DNA of 64,000 nucleotides from an uncultured Clostridia bacterium (lineage in GTDB: Bacteria; Bacillota; Clostridia; TANB77; CAG-508), in contig CAKPIK010000001.1 in NCBI GenBank assembly GCA_934162365.1, forward strand, positions 248,001 through 312,000, written 5' to 3'. Shown here in pieces: positions 54,376-61,914 of this stretch. The first letter of the stretch is position 1. Each line of letters starts with the position of its first letter. The notes beneath the pieces are model-generated. The model did not search any database and was not told where the DNA came from. It saw nothing but the letters and a program-made list of their open reading frames with translations. A program made the translations under genes and the position numbers.

Positions 54376-54891
54376 ATGGCAAGCCTAGAAGGTAAACATT
54401 TTAGTATAACAGACCCAAAGGATGTAAACACAATAATATATAAGATAAATGAAACAGAAAAAGAATATCAAAAAGATTCACCTAGATATACTGTAGAAAG
54501 ATTAGATAGTACATCAGAAATAAGAGGTGAAAATACTAAAAGGACATATTTTGTTGATATGCCATCACCTGATTATGACCAATTAGTTATATTATCATTT
54601 GGAAAAGATAAGGTCGTAGTTAATAGTGGATTGCTAGAGGGAGATAAAATAAAGATATCAAAACAACCATCTTTTGTAAAGTTTGATACACTTTATTCAG
54701 AAGATACAGCGTATAAAGAATTTAATTATACTCCAAATTTGCAAAGACCAATATCAATTATAGATCCAGAAACTACAGAAGAAATCAAACCAGTTTTATA
54801 TTTTGATGAAAAAACAAATGAAGTAAAAGGAAAATGTAAGTTGAAACCACATAAATCTTATTTCGCATTCGAAGTAAGAGACAAAAATTAA
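54376..54891 (+). CDS. Unknown protein upstream of the VirD4-like ATPase
   Basis: Not recognised. A soluble, charged protein of 171 residues (EGKHFSITDPKDVNTIIYKI near the start), with no membrane helix. The ATG at 54376 follows AGAGGTG; the frame is open 33 bases further up without a site. It is the first gene of a three-gene run ending in the coupling-type ATPase, so an accessory role is possible but unproven. Confidence 0.75.
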   Translation: MASLEGKHFSITDPKDVNTIIYKINETEKEYQKDSPRYTVERLDSTSEIRGENTKRTYFVDMPSPDYDQLVILSFGKDKVVVNSGLLEGDKIKISKQPSFVKFDTLYSEDTAYKEFNYTPNLQRPISIIDPETTEEIKPVLYFDEKTNEVKGKCKLKPHKSYFAFEVRDKN

Positions 54892-54910
54892 GAAGGAGAG
54901 TTGAACTTAA

Positions 54911-55180
54911 ATGAGTGAAACAAAAAAATCGAACAAAACAATAACTTGTATGGTATATGGGTGTGAAAAAGATAATGAATTAACCATAAAAGATAGTAAT
55001 GAACAACCAACTAATATTCCAGGAATACCAATGGAAATTAATGTTGATACACACAATTGTGAGATAGCACCAAACGGAGAAATAATACGTAGAGATGTAA
55101 AAACTGGACAAGTAATGTCTGGAAAAGTAACAAATAAGAAAGTTATAGAAACATTAAAGGGAAAAGAACAAGAAAGATAA
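54911..55180 (+). CDS. Unknown small protein upstream of the VirD4-like ATPase
   Basis: Not recognised. 89 residues, hydrophilic, with two cysteines early (ITCMVYGCEKDNE) and one later (THNCEIAPNGEIIRRDVKTG). AAGGAGAG precedes the ATG. It starts 19 bases after the preceding gene and ends 28 bases before the ATPase, so the three are one operon. Confidence 0.7.
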   Translation: MSETKKSNKTITCMVYGCEKDNELTIKDSNEQPTNIPGIPMEINVDTHNCEIAPNGEIIRRDVKTGQVMSGKVTNKKVIETLKGKEQER

Positions 55181-55208
55181 AACGAAACCAAAGAGAAGGT
55201 GAATTCAT

Positions 55209-55691
55209 ATGAATTATAAAATTGAAGGAGCAATTAAAAAAACAAGAAAATATATTATAATTTATGCAATACTATGGCTATTTTGTGTCATAGTATTTGT
55301 TATGCCTGCTGGTGCCGCAATAGCAGAAAGTAGCACCAATGGAGCATTTGATTTTGGAAAATTCTTTTCAATATTTACATCATATGCGCTAAAACCATTT
55401 TCAAGTTTTGGAAAGGTATTTTTACCAACATATATAAGTAGTTTTATAGGAATACTTTGGAAATTTACATTTATATATGTAATTATAGCAATTGTAGGTA
55501 TGATAAAAAATGCACCTAAAAATGAATATGAAGATATAGAACATGGTTCAAGTGATTGGAGCCAAAGAGGAGAGCAATATAGAATATTAAGTAATAAAAA
55601 AGGAATTATTTTAGGAGAAGATAATTATTTACCAGTAGATAAAAGAGGAAACGTAAACGTATTAGTTGTTGGACGGTTCAGGTTCTGGTAA
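55209..55691 (+). CDS. VirD4/TraG-type ATPase, N-terminal fragment
   Basis: Start of a type IV coupling-protein-like ATPase. Two membrane helices are present (about residues 15-35 and 85-108). The frame ends at TAA just after ...NVNVLVVG, where the zero-frame codons become GGA CGG TTC AGG TTC TGG TAA. Skipping one base at 55674 restores the Walker A motif GGSGSGKS in the next frame. The three fragments joined by two +1 shifts would make one protein of 668 residues, the normal family length. Confidence 0.8.
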   Translation: MNYKIEGAIKKTRKYIIIYAILWLFCVIVFVMPAGAAIAESSTNGAFDFGKFFSIFTSYALKPFSSFGKVFLPTYISSFIGILWKFTFIYVIIAIVGMIKNAPKNEYEDIEHGSSDWSQRGEQYRILSNKKGIILGEDNYLPVDKRGNVNVLVVGRFRFW

Positions 55692-56436
55692 ATCAGCATC
55701 TTATTCAATTCCTAATGCTTATCAAATGCTAGGTTCATACGTATTTACAGACCCTAAAGGAGAACTTTATGATAAAACAGCTGGATTTTTAAAGAAAAAT
55801 GGTTATGAAATAAAGGTATTAAACTTAGTAGAACCACAATTCAGCGATGGATATAACCCATTAATGCATATATCAAGCGAACTAGATGTTGACGTTATTG
55901 CAAATACAATTGTAAAAGGACAGCAAACTGATAGTGGAAAAGCAGATCCATATTGGGATGACATGGCGGAAATGTTACTTAAATCATTAATATATTATTT
56001 AATTGCAACAAGACCAGAAGAAGAACAAAATTTAGCGAGCTGTGCTGAACTTGTTAGAGCAGCAAATAACAATGGTGGAAGTAACTTACTTACTCAATTA
56101 ATTAATGAATTGCCATATGACCATCCAGCTAGAATGTATTATAAATCTATCGAGATAGCACCAGAAAAAACATATAGTTCTATTCTATCTTCTTTACAAT
56201 CAAAACTAGGTAAGTTTGATTCTAAAGAAATAGCAGAGCTAACATCAACAGATACAATTAGTTTCGAGGAAATTGGTACAAAGAAAACAGCTGTATATGT
56301 AATTTCTTCAGATACTCATACAGCATATGATTTCTTACTTACAATATTCTTCTCTCAAATGATACAACAATTATATAATTATGCGGATAAAAAACGGTGG
56401 ACAATTACCAATGCCAACATATTTTATATTAGATGA
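55666..56436 (+). CDS. VirD4/TraG-type ATPase, central fragment
   Basis: Middle of the same ATPase. True homology begins at the Walker A segment (DGSGSGKSASYSIPNAYQML, from about 55672) and includes YVFTDPKGELYDKTAGFLKK and the all-alpha domain (LLKSLIYYLIATRPEEEQN). It has no ribosome site, so it would only be made by frameshifting from the first fragment. Homology leaves this frame near 56395, at GAT AAA AAA CGG TGG, and resumes one base later as KNGGQLPMP. Confidence 0.75.
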   Translation: MLDGSGSGKSASYSIPNAYQMLGSYVFTDPKGELYDKTAGFLKKNGYEIKVLNLVEPQFSDGYNPLMHISSELDVDVIANTIVKGQQTDSGKADPYWDDMAEMLLKSLIYYLIATRPEEEQNLASCAELVRAANNNGGSNLLTQLINELPYDHPARMYYKSIEIAPEKTYSSILSSLQSKLGKFDSKEIAELTSTDTISFEEIGTKKTAVYVISSDTHTAYDFLLTIFFSQMIQQLYNYADKKRWTITNANIFYIR

Positions 56437-57217
56437 GTTTGCTAACATTGGTAGAGTTCCAGATTTTGATAAAAAGATATCAACTTCAAGAAGTAGAAAA
56501 ATATCATTTAGTGTTATACTACAAAACTTAGACCAATTAGAAGCAGTATATGAAAAATCATATGAAACAATAATTGGTAACTGTGATACACATGTGTTCT
56601 TAGGAAGTAATTCACAGAAAACAGTAGAATATTTTTCTAAAGCATTAGGGGAAAAAACAATTTCAAAAGATCAGTTATCTAAAAATAGAGATAAGCATAA
56701 TTTCTGGACACAAGGCTATAACGCATCTGAACAAATAATGGCAAGAGCACTTATGACACCAGATGAATTAAGAAGAATGGATCCAGATTTATGTATTATA
56801 TTTGAAAAAGGATTAAAACCAATAAAAACTAGAAAATACTATTATTTTGAAAAACCAAAGATTTCGAGAGAATTACAAAGTGATGCAATAAATCACAATG
56901 AATTTCAGGGAATAGAAAGAGGAGAATGGAGAAAATATAATCCATATAACCCATATGTTCCAAAAGAGGATAAACAAAAACAAGAAGAAAACTTAAAAAT
57001 CGATTCATTAGATGACTTATTTGAAGAACCAACAGAAAATAAAAGAGAAGAAGTGCTTACAAGCGTAAAAGAAGACGCACCAGTACTTCCACAAGAAAAA
57101 ATTAATAATAAGCCAGGCTCAGCAGAAATTTCAAAAGAAGAACAAGAAGAAATGGATTTACAAAAAGAACTAGAAGCAAAATTTGATGAGTTATTTGGAC
57201 CAATTGACGAAGAATAA
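56381..57217 (+). CDS. VirD4/TraG-type ATPase, C-terminal fragment
   Basis: End of the same ATPase. It carries the Walker B box TYFILDEFANIGRVPDF and the conserved ISFSVILQNLDQLEAVY and IIGNCDTHVFLGSNSQKTVE, followed by a long acidic Glu/Lys-rich tail. Like the central fragment it lacks its own ribosome site. Coding quality is intact to the stop, so the gene either broke recently, is read with two +1 shifts, or contains sequence errors. No relaxase or other type IV secretion gene is visible nearby. Confidence 0.75.
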   Translation: MRIKNGGQLPMPTYFILDEFANIGRVPDFDKKISTSRSRKISFSVILQNLDQLEAVYEKSYETIIGNCDTHVFLGSNSQKTVEYFSKALGEKTISKDQLSKNRDKHNFWTQGYNASEQIMARALMTPDELRRMDPDLCIIFEKGLKPIKTRKYYYFEKPKISRELQSDAINHNEFQGIERGEWRKYNPYNPYVPKEDKQKQEENLKIDSLDDLFEEPTENKREEVLTSVKEDAPVLPQEKINNKPGSAEISKEEQEEMDLQKELEAKFDELFGPIDEE

Positions 57218-57293
57218 ATGTATAGTAAAAGATATTAGGATTAAATTTCACCTAATATCTTTTATTTTTGGAACAAATTTTCGCAATAATTAC

Positions 57294-57322
57294 TTGACTT
57301 TTTGATAATTAAATTATATAAT
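57294..57322 (+). promoter_or_regulatory. Promoter of the toxin mRNA
   Basis: TTGACT (57294-57299) and TATAAT (57317-57322), 17 bases apart. It gives an mRNA start near 57329 and a leader of about 90 bases. In that leader CCACCT (57357-57362) can pair with the AGGTGG ribosome site (57408-57413). Confidence 0.75.
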
Positions 57323-57418
57323 CACAAAAGGAAATGAGAATAAGCAGAGTGCGTTGCCACCTTTATTACATAGATTCCACAACATTAGTTGTGAGACTGA
57401 TATATGGAGGTGGTGCTT

Positions 57419-57535
57419 ATGATAGAAATAGCATTATTGACAATTATTAAACTACTATTTATGGGATTATCAAGCGTAACTATCATAAATGTTGCCTTAG
57501 TTATTGCATTAGCAATACTATTAAATAAGCAATAA
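57419..57535 (+). CDS. Small hydrophobic peptide, probable type I toxin (holin-like/Fst type)
   Basis: A 38-residue peptide, almost entirely one membrane helix (SVTIINVALVIALAILL) with a charged NKQ end. It resembles the holin-like toxins of type I toxin-antitoxin loci. GGAGGTGG lies just before the ATG at 57419; an in-frame ATG at 57404 overlaps that site. The long structured leader, the masked ribosome site and the convergent antisense promoter support the call. Toxicity is inferred, not shown. Confidence 0.75.
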   Translation: MIEIALLTIIKLLFMGLSSVTIINVALVIALAILLNKQ

Positions 57536-57614
57536 AAAAAAATAACCATTCTGCTTTGACGGGGAATGGTTATTTAAATCTTCTCGGCAACCACTTTGTG
57601 GCTTCTCATTTTCT
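57533..57614 (-). ncRNA. Probable antitoxin RNA of the type I toxin-antitoxin locus
   Basis: A convergent minus-strand transcript of about 80 bases. It would start near 57614 from a strong promoter and end at a clear terminator: a 12 bp stem (57540-57551 with 57564-57575) followed on the minus strand by a long T-run over 57533-57540. It overlaps the toxin mRNA tail. Its segment AAAGTGG could also pair with CCACCTTT in the toxin leader (57357-57364). Confidence 0.7.
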
Positions 57615-57620
57615 AAATAT

Positions 57621-57649
57621 ATTATAATATATTTAGAAAAAAAAGTCAA
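57621..57649 (-). promoter_or_regulatory. Promoter of the antitoxin RNA
   Basis: On the minus strand TTGACT (57644-57649) and TATAAT (57621-57626), 17 bases apart. It has the same -35 and -10 sequences as the toxin promoter. Confidence 0.75.
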
Positions 57650-57670
57650 TTATTTAATTAGGAGAAAATA

Positions 57671-58726
57671 ATGAAATTTGTACATATAGCAGACGTTCAT
57701 TTTGATATGCCATTTACTGTATTAAATAAAAACGGGTTGGCAGAAAAAAGAAGGTTAGATCAAAGGGATGTATTTGAAAAAGTAATAAAATATATAAAAG
57801 AAAATAACATAGAGCTTTTATTTATAGCTGGAGATTTGTACGAAAATGAGTATGTAAGAAAAAGTACAATTGACTACATAAATAATAGCTTTAAACAAAT
57901 ACCAAATACAAGAATATTTATTACTCCTGGAAACCATGACCCATATATAAAAAATTCATATTATAACAAATACGAATGGAATGAAAATGTAAAAATATTT
58001 ACTAATTTAGAAAAAGTACCAGTAGATAACGTTAATATATATGGCTATGGTTTTACATCTTTTTATTCAAAAACAATAGATTTGCCAGAAAACTTAGATG
58101 ATTCAAAAGTTAATATTTTATTAATGCATGCAGATTTGAATGGTACATCAAATGAGTTTGGAGAATATAATCCAATATTAGAAAGCAAACTTAATAATTC
58201 TAATTTTGATTATATTGCATTAGGACATATTCATAAAAGTAATATTGAAGAAAATAAAAAGATTGTATATCCTGGTTCATTAATATCAGGAGGATTTGAT
58301 GAGCTAGGAAAACATGGAATGGTAGTTGGAACAATTGACTTAGAAAATAAAGATATAAAAACAGAATTTATACCATTAGATAATAAAGAATTCATAGAAT
58401 TACAATTTGATATATCAAACATTAGCTCAAAAGAAGAATTAATAGAACAAATTAATAAAATTCAATTAGAAGATGATAAATACTATAAAATAATTCTAGT
58501 TGGAGAAAAACAAATAGACATTGATACAATAGATTTATTAAAAAATGTAGAAGATAAAAAAGTTATAAAAATAAAAGATAAAACAACTGTAAAATATAAT
58601 TTAGAACAAATTTCAAAAGAACAAACCTTAAAAGGAATATTTGTAAAAGAATTATTAGATCAAATGAATGAAGAAAACAAAGAGCAAATTCTAGAAAGTA
58701 TTTATATAGGATTAGCACTGATGTAA
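57671..58726 (+). CDS. SbcD/YhaO-like DNA repair exonuclease
   Basis: A 351-residue metallophosphoesterase. The metal-binding motifs are FVHIADVHFDMPF, FIAGDLYENEY, TPGNHDPYI and ALGHIHKSN, in the Mre11/SbcD order. The C-terminal part would bind the partner ATPase encoded next. GGAGAAA precedes the ATG. The pair resembles YhaO-YhaN of Bacillus more than SbcDC, because the partner is much shorter than SbcC. Confidence 0.9.
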   Translation: MKFVHIADVHFDMPFTVLNKNGLAEKRRLDQRDVFEKVIKYIKENNIELLFIAGDLYENEYVRKSTIDYINNSFKQIPNTRIFITPGNHDPYIKNSYYNKYEWNENVKIFTNLEKVPVDNVNIYGYGFTSFYSKTIDLPENLDDSKVNILLMHADLNGTSNEFGEYNPILESKLNNSNFDYIALGHIHKSNIEENKKIVYPGSLISGGFDELGKHGMVVGTIDLENKDIKTEFIPLDNKEFIELQFDISNISSKEELIEQINKIQLEDDKYYKIILVGEKQIDIDTIDLLKNVEDKKVIKIKDKTTVKYNLEQISKEQTLKGIFVKELLDQMNEENKEQILESIYIGLALM

Positions 58727-58782
58727 TAGAAAATAGTTAAGAATGAAAAAATTCATTTATAATAAAATAGGAGAAATATAAA

Positions 58783-60603
58783 ATGCAAATCAACAGTTTA
58801 AAAATTAATGGATTTGGTAAATTAAAAGATAAACAAATAGATTTTAATAATGGAATAAATATTGTGCATGGAAAAAACGAAGCAGGTAAGTCAACAGTTT
58901 TGAAGTTTATTACAGGTATGTTTTATGGATTATCTAAAAATAAAAATGGACAAAACATACCGGATTCAGAAAAATATGAACCATGGAATACAGAAGAATT
59001 TTCTGGGAGAATTTCTTACGAATTAGATAATGGAAGCAAATATGAAGTTTATAGAGATTTTAAAAAGAAGAATCCAAAAATCTTTAATGGGAATTTAGAG
59101 GATATAAGTAAAGAATTTAACATTGATAAAAACAAAGGAAATCAATTTTTTTATGATCAAATAGAAATAGAAGAAGATATTTTCAATTCATCAATTATAA
59201 CAAAGCAAGCAGAAGTAAAATTAAATGAAAAAGAACAAAATGGCTTAATACAAAAAATTTCAAATATATTAGGAACTGGAGAAGATAATTCTTCATATAC
59301 ACAAGTAGTTAATAAATTAAAGAAAAAGTTAAACGATGAAGTTGGAACTTCTAACACAAAGGAAAAACCGATAAATATTGTAGAAAACAGAATTGTAGAA
59401 CTAGAAAATACTAAAAAAGAATTATTAAGTTATGAAGATAGTAAGTTCGATATAGATAACAAGATAGAAGAAGTTAAATATCAAATTAATAAAAAAAGCG
59501 AAGAATTAAATCAATTAAGACAAGCTAATCTTCAAAAAGAAACTTTAAAAGAAAAAGAAAATTTAATAACTATTAATGAAAATATTGCTAATGATATACA
59601 AGAGCAGATAATAAATTTAAAGGCAGAAGAAAAGGAAAATAAAAATTTAAAGAAAAATGTGAGAAATAAAGTGTTACAAGCTGTAATTGGTATTATTATA
59701 ATTGCTTTAGTTATATTAAGCATATTAATTAATAATATAATAATTAAAAGTGTAGCTTTAAGCGTAACTGTTGTTCTAGCTAATATATTAGTAGTAATGT
59801 ATATAAAAAGAAAAAAAGAAACAGATAAAGTAAAAAATAATAATAGAGAAATAAAAAGCAAAATAAGAATATTAGAAAGTAATTTAATGCCAAAAGAAGA
59901 AGAAATAAAAAAATTACAAAAAGAATATGAAACACAAATTAATGAAATAAAAGAACAATATAATATAAATAATTTGGATAGTATATTACAAAACATTGAT
60001 AATACTCAAAACGAGCTTAATCAAGATAATATAAAATTGCATACTCTAGAAATAGATAAAAATAATGTGATTCCTAAGTTAGAAAAACTAGTAAACGTAG
60101 AAGAAGAACTTGAGGCACTAAAAGAAGAAAAACAAGAATTAGAATTAAAAAGAGAAAATATAAAGAGAACTTTAGAATATTTAGAAATTGCATATAATAA
60201 AATGAAGGAACAAATAACTCCTAAATTTACAGAAGAACTATCAAGGGCAATAGATAAAATTTCTGATGGTAAATATAAAAATGTTAGAATAAATACAAAT
60301 GGTGAAATAATTGTTGAAACACAAAATGGAGAATATATAAATGCTGAAAATCTAAGTATTGGAACAATAGATCAACTATATTTATCATTAAGAATAGCTG
60401 CAATAAAAGAAGTAACAAAAGAAAATATGCCAATAATACTAGACGAAGCATTTGCATATTATGATGATATAAGAATAGAAAATATATTAAAATACTTATC
60501 AGAACAATATAAAAACAAACAAGTGATAATATTTACTTGTACACAAAGAGAAAAAGAATGTTTAGAAAAAAATAATATACAGTACAATCTTATAGAATTG
60601 TAA
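58783..60603 (+). CDS. YhaN-like SMC/Rad50-type ATPase
   Basis: A 606-residue ABC-type ATPase. The N-terminal P-loop is HGKNEAGKSTVLKFITG (residues 27-43). Two coiled-coil arms surround a central pair of membrane-like hydrophobic segments (AVIGIIIIALVILSILI and SVALSVTVVLANILVVMYI, about residues 305-350) where Rad50 has its hook; this is the YhaN pattern. The C terminus has signature LSIGTIDQLYLSLRIA and Walker B MPIILDEAFAYYDD. It follows the nuclease gene and likely forms a membrane-bound nuclease complex. Confidence 0.9.
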   Translation: MQINSLKINGFGKLKDKQIDFNNGINIVHGKNEAGKSTVLKFITGMFYGLSKNKNGQNIPDSEKYEPWNTEEFSGRISYELDNGSKYEVYRDFKKKNPKIFNGNLEDISKEFNIDKNKGNQFFYDQIEIEEDIFNSSIITKQAEVKLNEKEQNGLIQKISNILGTGEDNSSYTQVVNKLKKKLNDEVGTSNTKEKPINIVENRIVELENTKKELLSYEDSKFDIDNKIEEVKYQINKKSEELNQLRQANLQKETLKEKENLITINENIANDIQEQIINLKAEEKENKNLKKNVRNKVLQAVIGIIIIALVILSILINNIIIKSVALSVTVVLANILVVMYIKRKKETDKVKNNNREIKSKIRILESNLMPKEEEIKKLQKEYETQINEIKEQYNINNLDSILQNIDNTQNELNQDNIKLHTLEIDKNNVIPKLEKLVNVEEELEALKEEKQELELKRENIKRTLEYLEIAYNKMKEQITPKFTEELSRAIDKISDGKYKNVRINTNGEIIVETQNGEYINAENLSIGTIDQLYLSLRIAAIKEVTKENMPIILDEAFAYYDDIRIENILKYLSEQYKNKQVIIFTCTQREKECLEKNNIQYNLIEL

Positions 60604-60666
60604 TTAATAGTTTAGAAATATGTTGTACTGAATTGGTTTTAAATTAGATAATTTCCATTAATTTTA

Positions 60667-60695
60667 TTGAAAATAATATAAATCTATTGTATAAT
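60667..60695 (+). promoter_or_regulatory. Promoter of prfA
   Basis: TTGAAA (60667-60672) and TATAAT (60690-60695), 17 bases apart. The -10 box lies in the loop of the terminator at 60680-60713. Confidence 0.6.
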
Positions 60696-60713
60696 AAACA
60701 ATAGATTTTTTTA
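60680..60713 (+). terminator. Terminator after yhaN-like gene, overlapping the prfA promoter
   Basis: A 10 bp perfect stem (60680-60689 with 60699-60708) and a T-run. The prfA -10 box overlaps its loop, so one short element both ends the upstream transcript and starts the next. Confidence 0.75.
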
Positions 60714-60732
60714 ATTAAATAGGAGAGAGTTT

Positions 60733-61791
60733 ATGTTTGACAAATTAGAAGCTGTAGAAAAAAGATATGAGGAATTAACTAAGATGATTGCAGACCCTGA
60801 ATTGATTGCAAATCAAACTGAATGGCAGAAAGCTATAAAAGAACATGCAAGCATAGAAGAGGTTGTTGCAAAATTTAGAGAGTATAAAAAAGTAAAAAAA
60901 GCTATGGAAGAAGCAGAAGAATTAATGCAAGATCCAGATATGAAGGATTTAGCAGAAGAAGAGTATTATTCTTCTAAAGAGCAATTACCTAAAATTGAAG
61001 AAGAATTAAAAGTATTGCTAATTCCAAAAGATCCAGATGATGATAGAAATATAATCTGTGAAATAAGAGGTGGTGCTGGAGGAGACGAAGCAGCCTTATT
61101 CGCAGGAACATTGTTTAGGATGTATTCAATGTATGCAGAGAAAAAACACTGGAAGTTAGAAATATTAAATGAAAATGCAACAGAACTTGGTGGTTATAAA
61201 GAAATATCATTTATGATTACTGGTAAAGGCGTATATAGTAGGTTAAAATTCGAAAGTGGTGTTCACAGAGTACAAAGAGTGCCAGATACAGAAAGCAGTG
61301 GTAGAATTCATACTTCAACAGCAACAGTAGCAGTTTTACCGGTTGTAGAAGATGTTGAAATAGATATAAATCCAGCAGATATAAAAATGGAAGTGTTTAG
61401 ATCTTCTGGTGCAGGTGGACAACACATAAATAAAACATCATCAGCCGTAAGATTAATACACGTTCCTACTGGAATGGTTGCTGAATGCCAAACAGAAAGA
61501 TCACAATTACAAAATAGAGAATATGCAATGAGAATGTTAAAATCTAGATTATATGAGCAAGAAAAAGCAAAACAAGATGCAGAACTTGCAAATGCTAGAA
61601 AATCACAAGTCGGAAGCGGCGATAGAAGTGAAAAAATAAGAACATACAATTATCCTCAAGGAAGAATAACAGACCATAGAATAGGAATGAGTATATTCCA
61701 ATTTGAAAACTTTTTAAATGGAGACTTAGATGATTTAATAGATTCATTAATAGCAGCAGATAGAGCAGAAAAATTAAAAGGTGAAGAATAA
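60733..61791 (+). CDS. prfA: Peptide chain release factor 1
   Basis: Terminates translation at UAA and UAG, 352 residues. The catalytic GGQ is in [17 protein letters not shown]. The stop-recognition region has the RF1-type [20 protein letters not shown]. An N-terminal coiled domain is present. AGGAGAG precedes the ATG. The usual neighbour prmC is not adjacent; a helicase gene follows. Confidence 0.96.
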   Translation: MFDKLEAVEKRYEELTKMIADPELIANQTEWQKAIKEHASIEEVVAKFREYKKVKKAMEEAEELMQDPDMKDLAEEEYYSSKEQLPKIEEELKVLLIPKDPDDDRNIICEIRGGAGGDEAALFAGTLFRMYSMYAEKKHWKLEILNENATELGGYKEISFMITGKGVYSRLKFESGVHRVQRVPDTESSGRIHTSTATVAVLPVVEDVEIDINPADIKMEVFRSSGAGGQHINKTSSAVRLIHVPTGMVAECQTERSQLQNREYAMRMLKSRLYEQEKAKQDAELANARKSQVGSGDRSEKIRTYNYPQGRITDHRIGMSIFQFENFLNGDLDDLIDSLIAADRAEKLKGEE

Positions 61792-61813
61792 AACAATAAA
61801 ACAAATTTACAAA

Positions 61814-61867
61814 AAGTCAACAGATTCTTAAACAAATGTTTGAAAACTTGTTGACTTAATTTTTTAG
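61814..61867 (+). terminator. Possible terminator after prfA
   Basis: A 9 bp stem AAGTCAACA (61814-61822) with TGTTGACTT (61849-61857) closes a large loop containing a second small hairpin and is followed by a T-run. Its right arm contains the -35 box of the next promoter. Confidence 0.5.
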
Positions 61868-61879
61868 ATAATATATAAT
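61851..61879 (+). promoter_or_regulatory. Promoter of pcrA
   Basis: TTGACT (61851-61856) and TATAAT (61874-61879), 17 bases apart. Confidence 0.7.
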
Positions 61880-61914
61880 TTCAAATGTTAAAATAGTAAA
61901 AAAAGAGGTAACAA

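Noticed and set aside
56389..56395. AAAAAAC looks like the classical A-AAA-AAC slippery site for -1 frameshifting
   Set aside because: The gene needs a +1 shift here, and the heptamer is not in the required reading phase, so the known -1 mechanism does not apply.
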